This document shows positions 46,085 through 54,825 of a stretch of DNA of 64,000 nt, piece after piece (the first letter of the stretch is position 1; each line of letters opens with the position of its first letter). A program made the translations under genes and the position numbers. Below the pieces are notes generated by a model. It did not search any database and was not told the origin of the DNA. It saw only the letters and a program-made list of their open reading frames with translations. Origin of the DNA: Afipia sp. (GTDB lineage: Bacteria > Pseudomonadota > Alphaproteobacteria > Rhizobiales > Xanthobacteraceae); contig JANQAK010000001.1 of NCBI GenBank assembly GCA_024707075.1, forward strand, positions 124,001-188,000. Direction: 5' to 3'.

Positions 46085-46308
46085 TCCGTGCCCCCTCCTC
46101 CACCAAGCCAGCCGATCCCGCGGTGGAAGCCGAACTCCATCGGCTGGCGACAGCCCCCATCGTTGAACTGCGCAAACGTTATCGGGAACTGTTCCGCACC
46201 GATCCGCCAAAAGCATTCGGCCCGGACCTGCTGCGCCGGAGCATTGCCCAGCGGATTCAAGAAAAAGCCTATGGCGGACTGTGCGGCAGACTTATTCCTC
46301 AACCTTGA
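46081..46308 (+). pseudogene. DUF2924 protein, truncated
   Basis: The N-terminal 65 residues are DUF2924-like: AVEAELHRLATAPIVELRKRYRELFRTDPPKAFGPDLLRRSIAQRIQEKAYGGL. The family then continues for about 90 more residues, but here the sequence switches at about 46285 to an unrelated TetR-type fragment and stops at 46308. Translationally coupled to DUF3489 through ATGA. Confidence 0.75.
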
Positions 46309-46435
46309 GCTTGGGACTTCCGAGCGTCTGGCGCTTTATGGCATTGCGACCGATCCAATAATTCAGGAACAACTGAGACAAGCCGCTGTCAAATTCTTTA
46401 TGATTGGCGTGAACACTCGCAAAATTCAATCATAG
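46286..46435 (+). pseudogene. TetR-family regulator C-terminal remnant
   Basis: The frame reads AADLFLNLELGTSERLALYG, IATDPIIQEQLRQAAVKFFM, IGVNTRKIQS then stop, which resembles the last ~50 residues of an AefR-type TetR ligand domain. No HTH part is present. It marks the junction between the phage-type region and the stress island. The 46436-46657 stretch has no gene I can support. Confidence 0.45.
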
Positions 46436-46657
46436 AATGACAAACGATTGACTGGTGATTTTGCCGGCCCGGATCCAGCAATCAGCTGGACTGAACAAAC
46501 GCCATCCGGAAAACGGTTGTTGAGATGAGCATCTGTCATTTGCCGCGAAAGGCATGGAGCGATCGAGATCGCTCAATATCCATTATCGGATATGTCAAGC
46601 GGCGTGCTGGGAACCGTGATCAGAATTGGCGGCTTGGTCGGAGCAACTTCCTCGGCT

Positions 46658-48128
46658 TCAGGGGGCCGCCGGGACGATTACCGGGGTGATGCCATCCAGC
46701 TCCATTGCATTCCGGGACGCCGAGGCGACCGGCGTCTCGCCCCTAACCTGTTCGCGACCGACCTCGCGGCGCGGCCAGGCAAAATCATCGGCGCGGCCGG
46801 CGCGTGGTGTCAGCGCTTCGCCCTTGACCAACGTGCGGACTACCAGGGGATCGACCGCCGCCGGGCGCGAGCCGGGCCCGCCGAGCAGTTGATCGGTGCC
46901 GACCGAAGACGCCACCAACGGAATGATCGGTCCCGCCAGCGGCCGCGGCGCCAACTGGCCCGGCAGCGCATTAGTGTCGGGCATTCCCGATTCGCTCGGC
47001 AACGTGATCGGCGCGGAACGCAACGCCAGCAACCGCGTGATCTCGCGCTCGACATAATGCGCGAGCTTGCGCGCGCCGGCCTTGGTGAAGAACACGCCGT
47101 CATAAGAACGCAGCCGGCGGATCTGGCCTTCGAAGTCCGGGCCCTGCTGTAGCAAGCGGCCGACTTCGTCGACAAATCCATCCCAGACATCAACATAGGT
47201 GATGCCGGCCTTGCCGGCGGCGGGCGCGGTACTGCGCATCCAGGAACAGCATATCGGAGGTCGCTTTGACGCCGCGCACAGCGGGAAGGCCGACCCACAG
47301 CACGGGTACGCCCTCGGATTTCAGGATGCCAATTATCTGTTCGATTTTCTTGCTGTAGAGCTCGATCCAGCGCTCCTCGCGGAATTCGTAGACGCCGTTC
47401 GGCGAGCGCGCACTTTTCTTCGGCGCGATAATCGGCGGTACATCATTGTCGGTCGCATCGTCCGGCGACAGTTCCGTATCGACAGGCTTGTCATCGGGTC
47501 TGGTCGACGTCTCGGCGCTGCTCGGCATCCCGGCCCGGTTGACTTTCGCGCGCTTCTTGTCGGCGTCCTTCTTGTCGATCTTCTCGTCCACCGGTTCGCG
47601 CAACGCGATGCGGTCATTGAACCCGAGCATCACAACAATGGCGTCCGGTTTCTCGACGGCAAGAATATCCTTGGCTGCCGCCGCCCAGTCGGCAGGATCG
47701 CCCTTGGGCGGGTAGCGGATCAAACCGGAGACCGTCTTGTGCCTGCGGATCACGCCCATGTCGGCCTGTTCTGCATAGGCATCCTCGAGGCCGTAGGCCA
47801 GCCAATCGGCCATGGCGTCGCCGAGCACCAGCACATTGCGCTTCTGCAGGGTGTTCCGCCTTTCTGCTGGCGGCGCGCGGGAGGAGTCCTCGCGCATGGT
47901 AGGGCGCCGTGGTGCAAAGCGCGCGGCCAGACGCTCCGGCGCCGCCTGAAACGGCGCGAAGATGTCGTTGCCGAACCAGCCACCGAATCCACCGCGCTGC
48001 GAGCGCTGCCGCTGCGGCGGTCCGCCGAAATTGAAAAACTGGGCCGACGCCGGTCCGACGATCCCGAGCAGCATAAAGCCAGCAATGGCCAGCGCAATCA
48101 ACGGGCCGGTCGCGGTGAACACGCACAA
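46658..48128 (-). CDS. SGNH/GDSL hydrolase (DUF459) family protein, frameshifted
   Basis: About 490 residues. The N-terminus has a signal sequence, GPLIALAIAGFMLLGIVGPASAQ, then a glycine/arginine-rich region. SGNH core: VLVLGDAMADWLAYGLEDAY (block I, GDAMAD with Ala in place of the usual Ser), DAIVVMLGFNDRI (block III), VPVLWVGLPAVRG, and in the second frame GITYVDVWDGFVDE and SYDGVFFTKAGARKLAHYVE (block V, DG-x2-FT). The frame changes at about 47222-47224, where one base fewer in GGG joins YRA to AAGKAGITYV. Periplasmic or cell-wall esterase of unknown substrate. A FixK-like box lies 75 bases upstream. Confidence 0.8.
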
Positions 48129-48182
48129 CAGGGCCTTCGGTTGGCGGCATTGATCATCTACCTCTTATTTTATATTTATTCG

Positions 48183-48216
48183 TTCATTCGAACGAATGAA
48201 TATTGATCCACATCAA
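48183..48216 (-). promoter_or_regulatory. 18-bp palindrome next to a perfect FNR/FixK box
   Basis: TTCATTCG-AA-CGAATGAA (48183-48200) is a perfect inverted repeat of the kind bound by TetR-type dimers. Two bases on, TTGAT-CCAC-ATCAA (48203-48216) is a perfect FNR/FixK consensus. Both lie upstream of the DUF459 gene starting at 48128. The next gene upstream is a universal stress protein gene ending at 48360. FixK control would mean low-oxygen induction. Confidence 0.6.
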
Positions 48217-48359
48217 GTAAGGTTCGATCTTGTTGTGGGCGTTTGGACGCTCAGCCCGCCCTCGGCACCGTAACGGCCGGGCCCGCCTGGACGATTGGAA
48301 CCTTCTGAAGAAAGGAAATCTCTCGCTGATCGCGCTTCAGGCGCAAGATTATAGCGGCC

Positions 48360-49199
48360 TCAATGAGCGATCAGCAACGGAATGGTAGCGTCCCGCAGCA
48401 AACGTCGGGTCACGCCGCCAAAGATCATTTCAGTCGTTCGCGAATGGCTATAAGCACCGACAACAATCAGATCATTGTTGTGGCGCTTTGCAAAACCAAG
48501 GATGACATCGGCGACTGGCTCGCCATTGGACTCGACACGTTCGACGGCCACCTTGGCTCCGTGACGTGACAAATAGAGGGCCACGTCGGCGCCGGGTTCC
48601 TCGCCGTGACGGGAATTCTTCTGCGGATCCACCACAAGAATGGTAACGGAACGTGCCTCGACGAGAAGCGGAAGCGCATCGGCGATCGCACGTCGTGCCT
48701 CGCGGCTGGCATTCCACGCAACGACAACATGCTCGGCGGTCGCCCCTGTCCAACGTTCCGGCAACAAGAGAAAGGGCACGCCGGTGGCCAACAGCAGTGA
48801 TTCTGCCGACCACTCGCGCGGCAATTCACCTGATCGTGGGCCGCTGACGATCACCAGATCGGAATGCAGCGCGTTCAGCGTAGCACCCTCATTGGCATCA
48901 CCATGACGAAGAATGCGGAACTCGAAGCTGATGTCTTCGCGGGTCGAAACCGTCGAGAAGCTGCGGTTGGCAACATCCGTCGCGGCTGCTTCAGTTGCCG
49001 CATGGCGCTCAATGAGCTGCCGGATCGCCGCCTGCCCTCGAACGAAGGATTCCGACGGGCTGCCATCCCAACCCACCGGCACCACGAAGATTCCGATGAG
49101 ATGAGCGCCGTGGTGGAATGCCAGTTTGACGGCATAGGCGGTACGCGCCTCGCCGGCGGCCGACGGATCGACGAAGACAGCTATTGTTTTTAGCGGCAT
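48360..49199 (-). CDS. Universal stress protein, two-domain (UspA family)
   Basis: 279 residues with two tandem Usp-like halves. The first starts KTIAVFVDPSAAGEARTAYA, the second around VVAWNASREARRAIADALPL and ends VILGFAKRHNNDLIVVGAYSHSRTTEMIFGGVTRRLLRDATIPLLIAH, where G-x2-S-x8-G-G resembles the ATP-binding G-2x-G-9x-G motif. Cytoplasmic stress-survival protein. In Bradyrhizobium-type bacteria such genes are frequently controlled by low oxygen. It lies between the SGNH gene and a TetR gene, both on the minus strand. Confidence 0.9.
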   Translation of the reverse strand: MPLKTIAVFVDPSAAGEARTAYAVKLAFHHGAHLIGIFVVPVGWDGSPSESFVRGQAAIRQLIERHAATEAAATDVANRSFSTVSTREDISFEFRILRHGDANEGATLNALHSDLVIVSGPRSGELPREWSAESLLLATGVPFLLLPERWTGATAEHVVVAWNASREARRAIADALPLLVEARSVTILVVDPQKNSRHGEEPGADVALYLSRHGAKVAVERVESNGEPVADVILGFAKRHNNDLIVVGAYSHSRTTEMIFGGVTRRLLRDATIPLLIAH

Positions 49200-49342
49200 G
49201 GAAAATTCTCTCGTGTCACTACATGTCCCGGCAATGGGCTATTGTCAGCGCGCGCCTTTGCTCTTTCCTCACGATATCGACGAAGCGATACCGAACGCTC
49301 TGAGATTCTCGTGACCACCCCCGCACACTCAGGTCACTGGGT

Positions 49343-50092
49343 TCATTTGATTGACTTTCTGTGTCGGCCGGGCGCTTCAATCAACGTGGGAAGAAGGGCA
49401 ACGGCTGCGCTCGAGGCGCCAAGCTCTGCTTCACGGTGGGTACGCACATCAGAGGCGGCACACGGCTTGAATGTCGTCGATTCTCCCGCAGGTTCTCCAG
49501 TTGCCGACGAACCGGTTTCGCGGTTCTCATCCAGGCACACGCTGAAAATCCTCTCAATGAGAGGCTCGCTCTCCGCTCTCGATCCATCAAAGAGCGGCTC
49601 GACCTGAAGGACATCGCGCAGGATGCTGACCCCGACCAGACATGCAGTTGTCAAAGCAGCGCGCTGTAGTGCGCGATCGTCAAGTTTGGCAGCCAAGGAC
49701 CCGATGAAGTCTTTCAGGATAAATGCGCGCAGCACTTCTCTTGCTTGGGAACTGGATAATGAATGAACGAATATCTGAAGCGCATCGATATGCCGCGACG
49801 CCGGATCGGAACTGCGCTCGAAGATGTTCTTGGTAAAGGCCGAGCTTAGCTCCATCTTCCCGGATGCCAACAGGCGTTCCGATCGGCTCGCGGCCTTGAA
49901 TACCTCAGCGAAAAGCTGCTCCTTCGATCCGAAGGACCGATGTACGAGTGCGACGTCAACTCCGACATCCAGAGCGATGTCACGCAGACTAACCTCCTCG
50001 TAGGAAGCCTGCGCAAAGCGGATCAACGCTGCCTCCAGAATGCGCTGGCGCGTGACGCTTCCGGAACGTTTCTTGGGCGCCGTTGCCGACAT
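49343..50092 (-). CDS. TetR family regulator, module 1
   Basis: 249 residues. HTH: GSVTRQRILEAALIRFAQAS and EEVSLRDIALDVGVDVALVHRSFGSKEQLFAEVF. The ligand domain includes HIDALQIFVHSLSSSQAREVLRAFILKDFIG and RAALTTACLVGVSILRDVLQVEPLFDG. The protein is a clear paralogue of that at 53508-54217. It is divergent from a phasin-like gene at 50229. The palindrome between them (50136-50153) is probably its operator, since a closely matching palindrome stands at the paralogous locus. Confidence 0.9.
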   Translation of the reverse strand: MSATAPKKRSGSVTRQRILEAALIRFAQASYEEVSLRDIALDVGVDVALVHRSFGSKEQLFAEVFKAASRSERLLASGKMELSSAFTKNIFERSSDPASRHIDALQIFVHSLSSSQAREVLRAFILKDFIGSLAAKLDDRALQRAALTTACLVGVSILRDVLQVEPLFDGSRAESEPLIERIFSVCLDENRETGSSATGEPAGESTTFKPCAASDVRTHREAELGASSAAVALLPTLIEAPGRHRKSIK

Positions 50093-50135
50093 GCTCAGCC
50101 TCGCTGTCGAATTGTTAAAAGCCTAGTTTCCGATC

Positions 50136-50161
50136 TGTCAACAAGTGTTGACATGGATCAA
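50136..50161. promoter_or_regulatory. TetR-type palindrome overlapping a FixK-like box (module 1)
   Basis: TGTCAACAAGTGTTGACA (50136-50153, one mismatch between arms) overlaps TTGAC-ATGG-ATCAA (50148-50161), which fits the FNR/FixK pattern TTGAY-N4-ATCAA. It lies 44 bases upstream of the TetR ATG and about 75 bases before the phasin ATG. The same composite arrangement occurs at 54275-54301. Confidence 0.7.
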
Positions 50162-50228
50162 GGCTGGCGACCAAATCCGGGCTCTTATGGGTTTCCGCTG
50201 CGTAATCTATGACATTGGAGTTTCGATC

Positions 50229-50540
50229 ATGGCCGCCGAAAATGCGAACTCACCGCTTTCAACTTTTGGACTACCCACTTTTGGACTGCCTACATCGTTC
50301 CCGCAACAGTTGGAGCAATCGAAGAAGCTCGTCAAAGAATCAGCAAAATATTGGTCCGATCTGCTTTCCTTCGCCGCCAAGCGCAGGCAGGCCGAGGCTG
50401 AATTTGTCCAGAGCTTGGCTCATTGCGACGCCGTATCGGATTTGCTCAAACGTCAATCAGAATTTATCCAAGCGTCGTGGTCTGCCTACTCAAGCGAATT
50501 GCCGAAAGCGTTTGGAATTCCAGGAAAAGGCGCTTCTTGA
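50229..50540 (+). CDS. Phasin-like protein, module 1
   Basis: 103 residues from ATG 50229 (MAAENANSPLSTFGLPTFGL); the frame is open from 50145 but that segment contains the operator. The body is one long amphipathic helix: QSKKLVKESAKYWSDLLSFA, AKRRQAEAEFVQSLAHCDAV, SDLLKRQSEFIQASWSAYSS, matching the phasin pattern that coats polyhydroxyalkanoate granules. Next gene downstream is a PhaC-like enzyme. Paralogue of the gene at 54383. Confidence 0.75.
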   Translation: MAAENANSPLSTFGLPTFGLPTSFPQQLEQSKKLVKESAKYWSDLLSFAAKRRQAEAEFVQSLAHCDAVSDLLKRQSEFIQASWSAYSSELPKAFGIPGKGAS

Positions 50541-50784
50541 GCATTGAAGTTGAGGGATAGCGGTCCTGGTCGACTGCCATTTCTCTGCCGACCGGTGTCT
50601 GAATTGATGTCCGTTATCCCCTCCCTGCCTCTTGTCCGCAATAACTTGAAGTAACCTACAGAAATTCTTGAGAATGATCCTTGATGCCGCAGCGGTACCA
50701 ATGATTGAGGAATGAACACAATGGCCGACGCGCAAGGGGCTATACACCAAATCAGCGCGGACATCTCTGGATCGAGTTGATGTC

Positions 50785-52026
50785 ATGAAAACAGAAGATC
50801 GGACGGCAGGACAAGCGAGCCAAGAGGAAGGCGCCTCCGGCACAATACCGGCCCCGCTACGGGCAATTCGCCCTGATTCCTTGTTGCCCGTTTCTAATCT
50901 CTTTTTGTGGCCATTGTTAGCGGCAGCATCAGTGAACCAGGCAACCGCTCGTTTTCTTATTGATGCGGCAGCTGCCTTAGCAACCAATTTTCACAGCGAT
51001 CCAGTCTTATCGGAGTTGCCATGGGCCACACCAAACTCGGTGGCGCTGGAACTTCCTTCCATGCGGCTGCGGGATTCTTCAACGCACACGCAAGGGCAGC
51101 CGACTCTGATATGTGCGCCGTATGCTCTGCACGGGGCGGCCGTCGCAGATTTCGCAGCAGGTCATAGCGTGGTTGAAGCCTTGCACCTTGGCGGCCTGTC
51201 CCGCGTGTTTGTCACCGACTGGCGTTCAGCCACGCCCGAGATGCGTTATTTTTCCATCGATAACTACCTCGCCGATCTCAACGTTGCCGTGGACGAACTT
51301 GGATCACCCGTTGATCTTGTCGGGTTGTGCCAAGGTGGTTGGCTAGCGTTGGTCTATGCCGCCCGGTTCCCACAAAAGGTCCGCAGGCTGGTGCTCGTCG
51401 GAGCTCCGGTCGACATCCGTGCCGGAGAATCGCAACTGTCACGACTGGCGGCAAGCGTTCCGCTTGATGTATTTAAGGAGTTGGTCTGTCTTGGAGAAGG
51501 TCTCGTACTCGGACAAAACATGTTCTCACTATTGGGACCGGCACTTGATGCGAATGGCGCCGATCACGTGCTTCAAATCACCTCCGCCATCGATCCCACT
51601 CAGTTACGCGAACTACATGACCACTTTCACGAATGGAACGTCGGCACGGTTAATTTGCCAGGGACATTCTACCTACAAGTCAGCCGCTGGCTCTTCAAGG
51701 AGAACCAGATTGCCGAGGGGAGCTTCATGGCGCTCGGGCGCCGGATCAACCTTGCCGAGGTTTACAATCCAATGTTCCTCCTCGCTGCGGACAACGACGA
51801 GCTTGTTTCCGCCGATCAGCTTTTTGGAACCGCGCGGCTGGTCAGCACACCAAAGGCTTGCATCGAAATGGTGAGAGAACCGTGCGGCCACTTGAGTCTT
51901 TTCCTTGGAGCCGAGGTACTTGGCGGAACGTGGCGGCGGATCGCCCACTGGCTTGGTCAGAACATGGCGACGCCGCATCATCCGAAAAATGGGACACATG
52001 AGGTGGGCAATATCGATGTCTTATAG
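50785..52026 (+). CDS. PHA synthase-like alpha/beta hydrolase
   Basis: 413 residues. An alpha/beta fold with a lipase-like box whose nucleophile is cysteine: LVGLCQGGWLA, Cys at about 182, as in polyhydroxyalkanoate synthases. Probable Asp at about 336-338 (LLAADNDELVS) and His at about 369 (EPCGHLSLFLG) complete a triad. WRSATPEMRYFSIDNYLADL also resembles PhaC. It lacks the ~200-residue N-terminal domain of class I PhaC and is closer in size to class III PhaC. It could polymerise or act on 3-hydroxyacyl-CoA. Located between a phasin gene and a universal stress protein gene. Confidence 0.78.
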   Translation: MKTEDRTAGQASQEEGASGTIPAPLRAIRPDSLLPVSNLFLWPLLAAASVNQATARFLIDAAAALATNFHSDPVLSELPWATPNSVALELPSMRLRDSSTHTQGQPTLICAPYALHGAAVADFAAGHSVVEALHLGGLSRVFVTDWRSATPEMRYFSIDNYLADLNVAVDELGSPVDLVGLCQGGWLALVYAARFPQKVRRLVLVGAPVDIRAGESQLSRLAASVPLDVFKELVCLGEGLVLGQNMFSLLGPALDANGADHVLQITSAIDPTQLRELHDHFHEWNVGTVNLPGTFYLQVSRWLFKENQIAEGSFMALGRRINLAEVYNPMFLLAADNDELVSADQLFGTARLVSTPKACIEMVREPCGHLSLFLGAEVLGGTWRRIAHWLGQNMATPHHPKNGTHEVGNIDVL

Positions 52027-52302
52027 ATATGATTATCGATGGCAGGTACTGGACTCCGTGGTCGGGGAAACGAACAGATCGTTCAGGCAGCGCGTTACCT
52101 TGGTTGAACTCTTTCAATCACCTCGACCGGATAACAGCAGCTATCAGCTCTTTGCGTCCGAGGGGTTTCGCGAAACACCCGACCTTGCGCCGAAAACACA
52201 CTTTGTCTCGCGGCCGATCCGCCGTTCGAATTTATCTGGATCGGCGCAGTCTACGGCTGCCGTGGTCGATCATTGTTAATTAGAGAACAGGCAGGCACGG
52301 CT

Positions 52303-52734
52303 ATGCGACAGATAATGGTGGCGACTGACGGCTCGGGCGGCGCTGATCGCGCGGTAGATTTTGCGGCTGAACTGACGAAGAAGATAGGTTGCACTCTTTC
52401 GATCGTGACGATCGGCGGAAATCTGTCTGGTGAGGAACTGAGACAACTTGCGCACACTGCGGGAACCAACATCGGCGATGCCATCGACTCGCTTTCGGCT
52501 CAGATTCTGGCGCATGCGCGGGAACGGGCCCGGCGCCTCAGCGTATCAGAGATTCATATCCAAACCGGATGGGGCGATGCGACCACAGCAATCATCGAGG
52601 CGGCACAACGGGAGCACGCAGACGTTATCGTTATCGGCAGGCGGGGCCGTAGTCGGCTTGCCGGACTACTGCTCGGAAGCGTCTCGCAGAAGCTGGTCAG
52701 TCTCGCAACCTGTCCTGTGATCGTCGTGCCCTGA
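52303..52734 (+). CDS. Universal stress protein, single domain (UspA family)
   Basis: 143 residues from ATG 52303: RQIMVATDGSGGADRAVDFA at the N-terminus, LGIVTIG-like strand, VSEIHIQTGWGDATTAIIEA, and the ATP-binding end DVIVIGRRGRSRLAGLLLGSVSQKLVSLATCPVIVV (G-2x-G-9x-G-S). A complete, typical ATP-binding UspA. It follows the PhaC-like gene by 276 bases; that gap contains no gene I recognise. Confidence 0.92.
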   Translation: MRQIMVATDGSGGADRAVDFAAELTKKIGCTLSIVTIGGNLSGEELRQLAHTAGTNIGDAIDSLSAQILAHARERARRLSVSEIHIQTGWGDATTAIIEAAQREHADVIVIGRRGRSRLAGLLLGSVSQKLVSLATCPVIVVP

Positions 52735-52932
52735 CAGGAAGGTGGAGCGGCATCCCGGGGAACTATTTGAGCCAGGCAAATGACCTAATTGGTAGCGCGC
52801 GAACCATGTCCGCCCGCTTCACTGTTGCGAGACTAGATCTAGGATCCCTCGTAAAGCGAATCCTCCGCTATTGAATATACCTTCGGATGTGCGAATAGCT
52901 GGTAGGTCAATCGTCCGACAGCCAGGCACGGT

Positions 52933-53476
52933 CTAGCGCACTTTTGTGGACGTATAGCCCTCGGACTGATTGAGCTGGATCGCGATGTCCGAGAAATCGC
53001 AATCGCGCGATGACGGCTCGCCCGATGGATCTATGCGCACGATCCGCGTAATGTTCATCGGCGCACCGTCGCCCATCAGTTCAATGTAACGTAGGCATTG
53101 CTTGATCTTCTCGAACACGGCCGGTGTCACATCGTGACAAATTTCCTCGACCAAGTCGCGATAGCCGCCGACCATTTCGCGGATTCGTAGATCGCTTTGG
53201 ATCCGCTCCGAGTAGACGATCTCGTCGCGTGGGTCATGATCTTCATATATTACTGGGAGGCGGCTTTTGGCCCGCTGATCAGCGGCGCCTAGAGCAAATT
53301 TTGAGCTTTGCCGTGAATTTGGAGCAAGCAGGCGACCGACTTACGGTCATGCGCAAGAAAACTTCGCGGATGCCATCAATGGAACGGAAGGCTTTGAGAC
53401 CCAAGACCTCGTTAATTGCGTCCTGCCAAGGCAGCGCCGGCAAATCCCGTGACTTGAATTGCGTCTGAGTGTTCAT
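52933..53476 (-). CDS. Hypothetical protein, probably one frameshifted gene
   Basis: The 5' part from ATG 53476 reads NTQTQFKSRDLPALPWQDAI, NEVLGLKAFRSIDGIREVFL. The 3' part in another frame reads DQRAKSRLPVIYEDHDPRDE, IVYSERIQSDLRIREMVGGY, RDLVEEICHDVTPAVFEKIK, ending GYTSTKVR at 52933. Both are in the same order on the minus strand with a frame change between 53290 and 53370. If joined the product is about 180 residues; no domain recognised. The preceding 52735-52932 stretch looks empty. Confidence 0.5.
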
Positions 53477-53507
53477 CGCTTGGCCCTCTAAGTATCTGCC
53501 CTGTTCT

Positions 53508-54217
53508 CTATTCGCCGCCGGATGAGGTGGAACGACGACCCTCCCTTACACGTTTAGCGCCTGCTTTAGGGGTCGATCGCGCGGAGACAACAGGACGCTT
53601 GCGCTTTATGGGCTTTTTTGAAGCTTCGGCCATCGGCAAGCCCGCTTCCAATTTCTCGTTCAGACAGACATCAAGAATTTTCCCAATAAGAAACTCCCTT
53701 TGCTCTGGGGACCCATTGAAAAGAGGCCCGGTACGGAGCACGTTGCGTAGAATACTGATCCCTATCAAGCACGCCGTGAACAGAGCCGCGCGCTGCATAG
53801 TGGGATCACCGATCTTGATCGCCAGCGGCTTTACGAAATCCCGCAAAACAAAAGTGCGTAGTATTTCCCTTGCTTGTGGACTGGACAATGAGTGAGCGAA
53901 TATCTGAAGTGGATCGGCTGGGATTGCGGATGGGTAAGGATCTCGCTCAAGGATTCTCTTCGTAAACGCCGCGCTGAGCTCCGACATCTCAGGTGACAAC
54001 AGATGGTTGGGTGTACCGTTACCAATGCATCGGTAAAAAGCTGTTCCTTCGAACCGAAATACCGATGCACCAGAGCGACATCGACCTCAACATCCCCTGC
54101 AATGTCACGAAGTTTGGTCTCTTCGTAAGAGTAATGCGAAAATCGGAGGATGGCTGCCTCCAGAATGCGCTCACGCGTGCGTTGCGCAGACCGCATCGCA
54201 ACTGTTGTTCTTAACAT
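53508..54217 (-). CDS. TetR family regulator, module 2, frameshifted
   Basis: HTH in the first frame: RTRERILEAAILRFSHYSYE, ETKLRDIAGDVEVDVALVHRYFGSKEQLFTDAL. The ligand domain is in the second frame from about 54005: LSPEMSELSAAFTKRILERD, DPLQIFAHSLSSPQAREILRTFVLRDFV, RAALFTACLIGISILRNVLRTGPLFNG. The paralogue at 49343-50092 shows how the two halves should connect (one base missing near 54018). It ends in a lysine/arginine-rich tail (KKPIKRKRPVVSARSTPKAG). As read it encodes only the DNA-binding half, which could change regulation at both modules. Confidence 0.82.
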
Positions 54218-54274
54218 TAAAAGGATTCCGCAGATTTTGGTTGCCGTATTATTTTGATGCTTTTATCGTCCACA

Positions 54275-54301
54275 AAGTCAACAATTGTTGACTTGTATCA
54301 A
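54275..54301. promoter_or_regulatory. Perfect TetR-type palindrome overlapping a FixK-like box (module 2)
   Basis: GTCAACAATTGTTGAC with flanking AA/TT forms a perfect 20-bp palindrome (54275-54294). It overlaps TTGAC-TTGT-ATCAA (54288-54301), an FNR/FixK-like box. It lies 58 bases upstream of the TetR start and about 82 bases before the phasin ATG. Its near copy at 50136-50161 has the same order and spacing. Confidence 0.75.
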
Positions 54302-54382
54302 TACAGGTGGCCGAGGGTTTGCGCACCTTGACTAGGTTGCGGGCGATCAGCGCCAATAACCAAATGTGGAAAGGTTTTAGCC

Positions 54383-54679
54383 ATGCCAAATGATACAGAA
54401 GTGAACCAGGCCCTGCTTGCAGATCCATTTTTCGGTGGGCTCTCGTGGTGGAAGCCAAAATCGGAAGCGGCGCATGAGTTCTATAGCGAAGCGTTGTCTT
54501 TCTCCGCGAAGCGCCTGCGCACACAGGCCGATTTTATTCAACATCTCGCTGAAAGCAGGGATTTGTCCGATGTCTTGAAGCATCACACGGCATTTGTTCA
54601 GGAATTTTGGGCGGATTTGTCGAAAGAAACCCAGAAGATATTCGATAGCGGGCGAAAAAATCTCACACCAACCACCTGA
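54383..54679 (+). CDS. Phasin-like protein, module 2
   Basis: 98 residues: LLADPFFGGLSWWKPKSEAA, HEFYSEALSFSAKRLRTQAD, FIQHLAESRDLSDVLKHHTA, FVQEFWADLSKETQKIFDSG. This is the same helical phasin pattern as the gene at 50229 (SFxAKRxxxxxxFxQxLAxxxxxSDxLKxxxxFxQxxWxxxxxE), so the pair arose by duplication. Probably coats PHA granules; expression probably follows the composite operator at 54275. Confidence 0.75.
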   Translation: MPNDTEVNQALLADPFFGGLSWWKPKSEAAHEFYSEALSFSAKRLRTQADFIQHLAESRDLSDVLKHHTAFVQEFWADLSKETQKIFDSGRKNLTPTT

Positions 54680-54825
54680 ATCATTAAAGAACGCCGTCAT
54701 CGGCAGCCGAACTGGGGTCGCATTACATTATGCGGCCTGTTCTGCAATTCTCACGTCGGTGCGACGAGACATGTCACTTGGGAGACATTCCATGACATCG
54801 GTTTTAGAGTCCCTTTTCTGGGATC

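Noticed and set aside
47199..48206. 335-codon plus-strand open frame
   Set aside because: Antisense to the SGNH/DUF459 gene, whose signal peptide and SGNH blocks are clear on the minus strand.
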